DNA of 64,000 bases. It comes from Ceratothoa steindachneri. Taxonomy: Eukaryota; Arthropoda; Malacostraca; Isopoda; Cymothoidae. Location: assembly GCA_963969495.1 (NCBI GenBank), contig OZ018324.1:41754609-41818608 (forward strand). The letters are read 5' to 3'. The notes beneath the pieces are model-generated. The model saw only the letters and a program-made list of their open reading frames with translations. It was not told where the DNA came from and ran no database searches. The position numbers and the translations under genes are program-made. Shown in pieces: positions 55,831 through 64,000 of this stretch. The first letter of the stretch is position 1; each line of letters starts with the position of its first letter.

Positions 55831-56852
55831 AAATTTGAAAGACTTTAAAATATTATATACCAACAAGAGGAGGGTCTTTGCCACTCTTCCTTAAAGGAGG
55901 AGCTTACACATTGGAGGTAGATCTTCGATCTGTGGCCTACGTACGGCCTATCCGGCTATAGAATGCGGTTTGCCCCCTCCCCCCACCCGAAAACATTAAA
56001 AGGTTGCCAATACATATCTCCTAATAGTTTACTCTTGGTCTAGTTTTTTTTTATAAACCCATGTTTATTTTCTGAACCTAAAGACGAAAAAACTTTTATA
56101 GGATTTTTTTTTATATACAGAAAAAGCAATCCTCAAGAGCTTTTATTCACATCTAAATTTGCTTCTATATAAGAAAAAGAGCAACCATGCCTTAATTTTA
56201 ATACATTTTTTGCCTTCACGATTTGTAAATATTTTTGTTTTAAGAAACTAAAGAAAAGATCAGAAGGAACTTTGACTAAAGCTTCAAAAATACCTCGGTG
56301 ACTAACAAACTAAAATTCAAACTGTTAATAAATTGCATTTCTAAAATAGAGTGTCATTAATACAAGTCAAAATATGCTACGATTAACTGAATCTCTTTAC
56401 ATAAAATCTGTTAACCCATATCTCAAATCTAAAATATTTCTACTCTACTATTATTCTCATAATAACTATGAACTACAAGTATGTAAATAATTCATAATAT
56501 CCGATAACATAATCTGTTTGCTTAAAGTCCTTTAGTACGCGCTACGAATTAATCCTGTGAAGGCTAATTAGTGTCTTGATTACTGCGTTTGTTCAAATCC
56601 TTGATTCATCCTTGCAAGGCTTTAAATGGCTTGCCTTAGTATATCTCGCCTCGCTTGTCTTGATTAAAATATTGAAAATTAATATGAATGCTTATTATGC
56701 ATTTTGTAATTAAGTTACCTCTACACTTTAGAACTACATGGTATGTATTTCTCATTATAAAATATTTGCCGAGGATGAGCATATTAGCTCGAAACGTTGG
56801 AAATAAATCATTCGATGAGTGAATTTTAGTATTCTCCTGGTCGTCGGCTTTT

Positions 56853-56854
<2 letters not shown>

Positions 56855-56934
<80 letters not shown>
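56855..56934. repeat. (TA)n microsatellite at PLE 3' end
   Basis: TA run of about 80 bp starting directly after the PLE tail. Confidence 0.97.
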
Positions 56935-56936
<2 letters not shown>

Positions 56937-56939
56937 CAT

Positions 56940-57960
56940 AACCAGTAAACGAAACAATGGATTCCAGTATACATACATTTAGAATCGGTGATGTTTCTTT
57001 AAATCTAAGAACAATTAACAACCTTTTACTGAGGTTATATTTTATCAATATTTACGAATACACACAGATAGTTAAGTTTTCTAAAACAGTTATCTTCAAA
57101 ATGAATTTCTTGTCTCTCATTTTAAGCACCATATCAGTAAATTTCTTTTCTAAACGTTATCACCTCAAGATTGCTGTTTTAATGGCTATAAAGACCGGAA
57201 ATGCTTTCTATTTTCCAAGATGGCTCCTTTAAACTGCGATTAGGAAATATGGCGGATATATTTATATCTCTCTATTTTTAAGACCATTATGTTTTCACAT
57301 GTATTAAATGTAAAACAAGCCTTTGCTTTTACTCGACCATTAGACTTCTCAGCCATGTTGTCTAAAATTTATTTGTTCGTTGTGTTTACTGCCGAGATTA
57401 AATAGGCTTCTGATCTCGTTCAGTTCTTTCCAAGGAAATTATTATCCTACTAGCAAAAGACTACAAACCGAAGAACCCCCAATTATCAGAGCCCATGCAA
57501 TAACTTGTAAAACCAACGTTTCTTCATGTGATTTTATAATAAGTAATTTCATTAGAGAGATTTCTAAAATAAAGGTTCTACTTCAACAAGGACTATTTCG
57601 TTTTGGCATTTGACTTCGCTCATCCGATAAACATCGAAACTCAGATCCCGAAATGATGGCAAGTTTATATTTATTTTTATTATCTCGTAGATTTTAAGAA
57701 TTCATGGTGCTTTTATGATTTACCGTTTTTACTCAATTCATGCTCAATAATATTTTATAGCGAGGTTTGTCGTTGCGTTATTTGCTCCTACAAAAGAATT
57801 TGTAATTAAACTCATTTACTTTTTAAATTTTTAGTATGTGCTGGGCATAAACATGAACATTGTCATCTTAATATGTTGTCGCCTGAAAGAGAACAAAAGA
57901 ATATGGATTTTTATGACACTTTTTAAGGCCAATGGCTTACATAAAGCCACTGGCTAAGGA
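56940..57960. other. no recognised gene
   Basis: The frames at 56957-57232 and 57380-57613 have no motif I can name. Confidence 0.4.
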
Positions 57961-57964
57961 AATA

Positions 57965-58210
57965 CTTGAAAGAGGAGGTGGGTCTTCAGGGCACGCTTGA
58001 ATGTACGAAAAATGAGGGATGAGCGCGTGATTCCAGATCCTCAGGGCAAACACAGAAAACTGGGACAGGGTCAGTGAGGATACTATATTTAGCGAGCTGC
58101 GGCATTGGAGGACTTATATGTAAGAAGAAGAAATTTAAAGATGATTGGGCAAGGAACGAGCATCCAGTGCGGTTCTGGAAGAGGGAGAGTTGAATGAGAG
58201 AAACATCTTT
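57965..58210 (+). repeat. dispersed repeat, copy 2
   Basis: See 51170-51440; same order of similar words. The minus frame 57986-58297 (103 codons) across it is not supported. Confidence 0.5.
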
Positions 58211-58214
58211 GAAG

Positions 58215-60555
58215 GCGGTAATGGCGGGTTGCAAAGTGAAAACAGATATGGCTGTGATGATCGAGAAAGCAGAAAAAGGATTTAGAGGCGTTAGCAATAT
58301 AGTTAGAGAGAAAAAAACTGAGAAACTTTTAACTGTATAGGTAAAAAATGAAAAAGAAGCATCAAGATTAAGATAGGAAACAATAGTTTCTCAGTCCGCC
58401 ATATCCGCTGGGGTTCTAACTACTAATATCTGTTATTTCCTAGATGAATTTCCTAAGTTCATATAAAAGCCATTCACTGAAGATGTTCTAAAAAAATAGT
58501 AGGTTTATAAGAGTTTCAGCAAACAAGATTGTAAAAATTGAGAGAGAGATTGCGTGCGATGATCAGAGAAGTTAAGAATATGACGCACCTTGGCCGGCCG
58601 AGATATATCATTTCCTATATAAATATAGTTGGAGGTGAAAGATACGAACGGAACCATTCAGGTTAGCTTTGATAGAACCTCAACAATTCTCGGAAGCGTT
58701 TAGAATAGGTTGATCAACAGTATAAAATGCAACTTAGCGGTCCAAACGTAACAGAATGGATGGAAGAGTAACGTGGCTCTGCTGAAATTTGCGCTGTGTC
58801 CTACCTTAAAACAAGACTAAGAGAACTGAACTAGAACCTGTGAAGACACCATCCTATTATTGAATTTTGAGACGAATGAGACTAGAGAAATTGATCCGGG
58901 GCTTGATCAGGCGTTTGGGTTAAACTTTGGCTTTTATAGGGTAAACCTAACAGCAGCGGTTTTTATGCGTGTGGTACTTTTAGATTCGAGATGGAGGTGG
59001 TAAAATGAGGAGAAAATACATAATCTGGCAAAAGAAACTTATAAATAGTGATTCTAAGCTAAAACAGGCATTTTTCAAAGCAAGAAGAATGGAGGGGATG
59101 GGGTACTTCCTCAGGGGAAACCGGAACACCGAGAAGGAAGTTCAGGTTGGAGAAGGAAAGATGGAAGTTAGTTGTCACGAAGAAGAGAGTCAGAGAGGCT
59201 GTTAGACGAACATGGACTATTTTGGCAGAAAAAGGCAGATAAATAAGATAGGGGAAAGAGACGGTTTTCAGATGGGCTGTGAAATTAGTAAGAAAGGTTA
59301 TCAAGTTTTGCGACTGTTTTGTTCTCTGTCATGATATGCGGCGGGTTGACTTTATTAGAGAAAAGTAGGAGTGAGTTTTAAGTGAATAAGCTAAAGAGGC
59401 TGTTGTTCTTTCCGTAACACGCCTACAGGTAGGTAAATTCTTATTTTGTATGCTCGTCTGTGCTTCTTGGTATTGAAACTAGTAGCTAGGAAATACAGGG
59501 CACCTTGTAGGTGACGAAGTGGGGATAAGAAAGGTATGCACATGGAGGCAGGAGAAATTTGTCATGGAAAAGAAACACAGGGCCAAGTTGAGATCAGTAG
59601 AGGTATGGGTAAAGTCTAACGTTAGAAGGATAGAGGCAAGAACCCTTTTCTTTTTCGCTTGGTTAATAGATAGTAGTGACTAGACGATAATAAGGCTTGT
59701 TGGCAGTTTTTTTACAGTTACGTGAGAAAGGTAGAAAGAAATAAAACATGATGAAGAAGTGGTGGGAATTAGTTTCGGAGGGGGCAGTTACATTTACGCT
59801 TGGAATTGGGAAGGAAGAGATGACTAGCTCGAGTGTATCCGAATGTGTATGAGTTTTTGAACACTTTTAGAAAGAGACAGTTAAGTTTAAAATGTCAAGA
59901 ACTCACAAATAGGAGGGTATATGCTGGGGATCTGAATTCTTTGACAGAATAAGTAAGGCTTCTAAAAACCTTTGGAGATTCGATTTGAATGAGAGAGGGA
60001 GGGAAATATGTAGCAGTAGTTCAAATAATCCTAACTGTCTTCCATGCATTTATGAGTGAGTATGAATGACTACTCACATAGGCACAGAGCAGCAGGAGTA
60101 ACTGTATTTCCCTCGGCTAATGAAACTCGCTAAACCAAAAATGGCAGGCTTCTTAGGAAGAACTACACAACTAAAAATGTCAGGCTTCTTAGGAAAAACT
60201 ACATAAGTACGACCAGCAAAGTTCATTGGATCTTCTCATGAACACTCGGATTTTTTTCCTGAAAGGGTGATACATGCACACATATCTACAAGTGTAACAA
60301 AATCATTACTTTTTTATTACCATTTATATACATGCGTTCAATCATACCAAAGTAAAGCTAGGGCATATTTTTTCCAGCAGGGCCTCATCTGCTACTCCTG
60401 ATAAAAATATAATGACAAGAAAATCAGAACAAGAATAAGGAGAAAGCATTTGCCCGTATTTTTACTAAAAAGGGACAATCGCTTGTATCCTTTTTTTTTA
60501 TTTAGTCTTCATTTTTACCGCGACCCTTCCTGATTTTTCTGAGGACTTTTTCATC
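58215..60555. other. no recognised gene
   Basis: Purine-rich on the plus strand. The frame at 59005-59205 is lysine/glutamate-rich without a domain. A 36-bp tandem duplication is present at 60138-60207. Confidence 0.4.
60138..60207 (+). repeat. 36-bp tandem duplication
   Basis: AAAATGGCAGGCTTCTTAGG and AAAATGTCAGGCTTCTTAGG, 36 bp apart, each followed by AARAACTACAYAA. Confidence 0.85.
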
Positions 60556-61212
60556 TGATGCATACCGGGAAAGTTTTACACGCAATATAATCGTCAAATC
60601 GGTTTTTAAACATATTTAGTGGCGTACTTTCCACTACTCACTTAAGTAGGGTATTCCACGTTCGTGTGATTTTATGACGTTAGTAATTTTGAGCTAGAGT
60701 AGTGTTTAAGCTTTTAACTAATTTGAAGCCGTTTTGATGTGTGTTTGCTCTACCATTAATCTCGAATTGTAATATATAAATAAAATTAGTTAACCCTTTT
60801 AAGATTTTAAATACTTCGATTTGTTTTTTTTTACATAATCGCCTAATTGTAAGGAATAATGGCTTAACGAGCAAAGTCTTTCTTGTATGGTTTAGTCCTA
60901 AGTTTAGAATTTAGTTTAAATGGCCTATGTTGTACTCTTTCAACAGCGCGACTGGTTTGTTGAGATGAGACTAAAATTGCACTGCGTACTCGAAACGGGG
61001 TCGAAAAAGAAATTTAATGAAGGTAAAATTTTATCTTTTAATTTAAAAAGTGATGTATATCAGCATTCGGTCTGATATCTTATTGGCTTCGAATCGTTGC
61101 TTTAAAACATTGAGGTTCTCCGAAAGTAATAGGTCTCGTTTCTTTTCTAAGTTAACTGGTTCTAGAGTTTGGCCTTTCATTTGGTAATCCGCATAGCCTT
61201 GCATATACATAT

Positions 61213-62455
61213 ACGGGTGACCCCTTAAAATGGGCTTGCACACACTTTTTGTGATATATACCCCATTCATTCACTAATCACCCTTACTTTGCAGGAGATG
61301 ACAAAAGAAACGCCTGTGAACACAACTAGATCTTAATGGGAGCTCCAGCAAAAGATATACTGCGTTAAACATTACTACAAGACAAGCTTGTTCAAGAAAG
61401 TGAAGGGCACTTTCATGCATCAGTTTGAATGTGAAAAAGCCTCCTCTAAGAGCCGAATTCAGGACTGGGTGGACCACTTCGAGAACTATGGGACAGTGGA
61501 AAACCTCAATGCAGCCAGTGAAAACCGTCCAAGCCATTCAGGACGCCCCAGCAAGCGTACAGCTGAGCTGGTCGAGAGCCTGAGAGAGTCAGTTCAGCAG
61601 AGTCCAAAACGCTCTGTGCGCAAGCGAAGTTGGTCCCTCTGGATATGCCGTAAGACTTGCAGGAGAGTGCTAGTAATGGATGTAAAGGCCTACCCATAGA
61701 GAATACAGACAAAACAGACCCTTATAACCTCAGACAAGGAGCAGAGAAAGGCTATGGCAGTTAAGATACTGGGGAGGATTCAGGAGACTCCAACTTTCCT
61801 TAACCTCCTTCGGACCTCAGATGAAGCTCACTTCCATCATGAAGGAAAGGTAAACTCGTAGACAAATGTCTTCTGGATGACCGCCAGGCCAAAGGAAGTA
61901 GCCACTAAACCCCAAAACTTCCCTAAGTGCACGATATAAACTGCAATCTCAGCCAGAGGCATTATCGCACCATTATTTTTCGAGGAATCTGGCGCGAAAG
62001 TGACAGTCACCAAGGAGCGGTATGTTGAGGTCCTTAAAACCTTCAAGAGGGAGCTGCAGACCCTGTTTCCGTCGCTTATGGAAAAGTTCTGGTTATAGCA
62101 AGATGAAGCAAATAGTCACACCTCAAACCTGTCCTGATATTGGCTAAAAGAGAACTTTGGTGGCCGTATGATCAGTCTCAAGCCTGATTTTAGTGTGCAC
62201 CTCAAAATAGATTTCTTTCTTCTGAATCTACCTTAAAGACAAAGCGTACGCTGGGAGACCCAGGGCCATCACGGAACTCAAGGAAACCATCTGGGAGGAG
62301 ATAAGAGCCATTAGTCGGTCGGTTTGTAAGGACGTCATGGACAACTTTGTGCTGCGCTTCAAGAAATGCACAGAGCTAAATGGAGGTCATCTCAAACACG
62401 TGCTCAAGAATAAAGAAGAAAAGTCCAAAGACTCTCATGTTTTGATATGATGTTT
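61213..62455 (+). mobile_element. mariner-related element inserted in the LINE
   Basis: Left terminus ACGGGTGACCCCTTAAAATG at 61213, preceded by T of a TA; it resembles the outer sequence of the 38.4-kb fragment (ACGGGTGGCCC). The transposase fills the interior. No matching right terminus is visible before the LINE resumes at about 62465, so the right end is probably deleted. Confidence 0.65.
61298..62449 (+). pseudogene. mariner-related transposase with DUF4817-like N-terminus
   Basis: The N-terminal helix-turn-helix reads YCVKHYYKTSLFKKVKGTFM, SRIQDWVDHFENYGTVENLN and SGRPSKRTAELVESLRESVQ, followed by SPKRSVRKRS and CRRVLVMDVKAYP; this order fits DUF4817 domains of insect mobile-element proteins. 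Catalytic blocks: TSDEAHFHHEGKVNS at about 61815, GIIAPLFFEESGAKVTVTKE (about 61955-62020) and LQQDEANSHTSN (about 62095-62130). The third block is damaged by a deletion (near 62195-62220, ending D-F-F-L). The tail GGHLKHVLK lies at about 62385. There are about three stops and two frameshifts overall. Minus frames at 61274, 61506 and 61837 are shadows. Confidence 0.75.
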
Positions 62456-63394
62456 TTAAACGCAATAAACTAGTTATTACCAAAGTTTCATTCAATCCTT
62501 GCGGAAAATTAAGAAAGAGACCTATCGAAAGTTTATCCAGGATTTGCTGCAGTTTCATATCATCTAATCTAAAACTGACTTTGTTTCCTTGTTTCGTATT
62601 GTCTGAAAATTTGAAGGATTTACTAATCAATCCATTATCATGGCCATTAATATAAACAATGAAGGACAGTAGGTGTAGTACTGACCTGTAACGTACCTAG
62701 CCTGCTCAGTTAAACCGCGCCCCATTTATGATACACTGTGAAAGATTTGAGAGCCAAGTCTTTATGCAATTAAGAATTTTCCCCCCTTATACCTTGCATT
62801 TCAAGTTTCAACCAAGCTTCTTATGCGGAACGATTTCAAATGCTTTATCGAAGTCTAGGTAAATTGTATTTACTCTTATGTTGTGATCGTATATGGAAAT
62901 CACGCTATGAAGAAACAACAGGAGATTTGATAAATATTAGCGTCCTCGCACAAATCTGTGGTGTGTTTAAGATTAGGTTATTTGAATCGAGATCATCTAT
63001 TATTTTTTGTCTAATTATCATCGATTCTAAGAGTTTCTCAATTATTACGATTAAACTAATAAGGCCTAGGTTACGCGGATCGGATTTCCTTCATTTTATA
63101 AAAATTGGCATAAGATTAGCTCTTTGGAACATTAGTAGGACTACTGTTTCCTTAATATACCCATAAAAAATCATATACATCGGTTTCACTTATTCGTTCT
63201 TTAAGATTCTTTAGGTGAGTTGGATCCACGCATTCAGGCCCGGGTGCCTTCGATCGTTTCATCTTTTTTCTGTATATAATAATTTCTCCCTCATATTCTC
63301 TACTGTAGAAAAAAGTCTGATGATTCCCCACAATGATTCTAGCTATTAGTGTTTGATAGCTGTTACAAGTAATCGCTAGTTTAAACACTTATGA

Positions 63395-64000
63395 AATTTT
63401 TATTTAATATCCTAAAATTTTGCTCGTGGTTGTAGTTTCTGTCCTTCTCTGCTCTTCTTCGAACACATGGCTTCCTTTCTATTGCTCACAAGACTATGAA
63501 ATGCTTAAGTTCATGTTTGCAGTTTAATGCTAGATTTGTTTCTTATTTTTTCTTCACTTTCCTAACATCTCACTTAATCAGTCTACCATATAATACACCT
63601 ATAAATCGTTCTAGATTGACTTCCTTTTCGTTTTTTTTAATGTTTAAAAATCTATATTTATTTATTCTCCCTTATTGAATTCATGATTTCAATGCTGATC
63701 CAGAGGGATATCTTTGATTTAATGTGCTTCCTGCGTATGTATTAAATTAATTCGGAAGATACACTAAGTACAACTCGATGTACCTCTGAATAGATACATG
63801 GTACATCTCTTATAGGAGAACAGTTACACGTCATCTTCCCGGAATTATACATTCAAGAAAACCTGAAATTGCAGTTCCTAAAGACATTAGTTAGTTGCCC
63901 TCAATTGCAATTAAACTTAATTCTACTTTGAATCTCCGTTATGATCACTTGTCACTAGTAGATCACTAACACGAATGATTTTAACTACACAGATTTTTGT
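63395..64000. other. no recognised gene
   Basis: AT-rich; the frame at 63496-63678 is hydrophobic low complexity. A worn LINE 5' part could lie here but I cannot read it. Confidence 0.4.

Larger units (their letters stand above)
54905..56854 (+). mobile_element. Penelope-like element (RT plus GIY-YIG) with 3' tail
   Basis: PLE remnant on the plus strand: RT palm to C-terminus at 54909-55580, GIY-YIG endonuclease at about 55590-55830, and a tail at 56760-56854 containing GATGAGCATATTAGCTCGAA and ACGTTGGAAATAAA, the usual PLE tail form. The tail ends at a (TA)n array. The 900 bp between the endonuclease and the tail hold no coding sense and may include a later insertion. Confidence 0.7.
60560..63390 (-). 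mobile_element. CR1-like LINE copy, minus strand, split by a DNA transposon
   Basis: The two halves are at 62465-63390 (RT N-terminal part) and 60560-61212 (RT C-terminal part); between them lies a mariner-related element (61213-62455). Motif order across the gap is continuous, and the family resembles the LINE at 1-930. Confidence 0.7.
60560..63390 (-). pseudogene. CR1-like LINE reverse transcriptase, interrupted
   Basis: Minus strand. From 63290: KMKRSKAPGPECVDPTHLKN and LKERISE (the K-A-P-G-P-D-G block), then about 63060: LISLIVIIEKLLESMIIRQK (finger block) with DDLDSNN. From 62630: SKSFKFSDNTKQGNKVSF, where the catalytic F-A-D-D has become F-S-D-N, then LQQILDKLSIG. The insertion interrupts here. 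From 61200 on: ADYQMKGQTLEPVNLEKKRD and LLSENLNVLKQRFEANK (the E-K-D-L-G-V-x-I region), then RRLCKKKQIEVFKILKGLTN (60840-60780), and the end GIPYLSEWKVRH at about 60640. Both catalytic aspartates are not retained, so the enzyme is dead. Confidence 0.7.

Noticed and set aside
57986..58297. 103-codon minus frame
   Set aside because: Lies over a dispersed repeat; the related copy at 51.2 kb does not keep the frame.

Overview
This window looks like intergenic or intronic DNA from an arthropod, most probably a crustacean and perhaps a decapod. It is AT-rich, has eight long (TA)n arrays or array segments, and is filled with decayed eukaryotic transposons: CR1-like and I/Jockey-like LINEs, Penelope-like elements, Tc1/mariner, hAT and Merlin. 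I see no bacterial gene organisation, no rRNA, no intact tRNA and no convincing host exon. The taxon is an inference from repeat content only. Nearly every coding signal I could read is transposon-derived, and no transposase or reverse transcriptase reads intact from end to end.

Layout. 1-930: 3' part of a CR1-like LINE reverse transcriptase (RT). 3560-5018: a mariner remnant directly followed by a second, nearly whole mariner with both terminal repeats. 5490-9650: a full-span but badly eroded LINE of the I/Jockey type (ORF1 zinc knuckle, endonuclease, RT, RNase H). 9740-10897: hAT fragment on the minus strand. 13690-14670: minus-strand retroelement 3' part. 15490-16500: a second copy of the same LINE ORF1. 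19350-22660: three Tc1 fragments. 26560-28065: a cluster of a tRNA-headed repeat in both orientations. 28230-29290: Penelope-like element (PLE) 3' part on the minus strand. 31160-37170: two copies of one LINE family in divergent (head-to-head) orientation, the plus copy split by a 1,050-bp Merlin-like DNA transposon with perfect terminal inverted repeats and a perfect 8-bp target duplication. 38447-38823, 48130-49118 and 61213-62455: three copies of a mariner-related group with a D-D spacing that I count as 41 residues in the readable copy. 40666-43020: a frameshifted gene of about 700 codons from a family I associate with other invertebrate genomes but cannot name; it is the best candidate here for something undescribed. 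50190-50728: a long-arm foldback element. 51514-54120: a ZBED/Charlie-like hAT with its left terminal repeat. 54145-54354: an RTE-type LINE 3' tail. 54905-56854: a PLE with RT and GIY-YIG domains. 60560-63390: a second CR1-like LINE (minus strand) split by one of the mariner-related copies.

The nested insertions give a relative history: the LINEs at 33.5-37 kb and 60.5-63.4 kb are older than the DNA transposons inside them. The Merlin-like element, with identical arms and identical target duplication, is probably the youngest insertion in the window. The genes do not form a pathway; the window is a record of successive transposon invasions. Coordinates of eroded elements are approximate because frames were followed by eye through stops and frameshifts.
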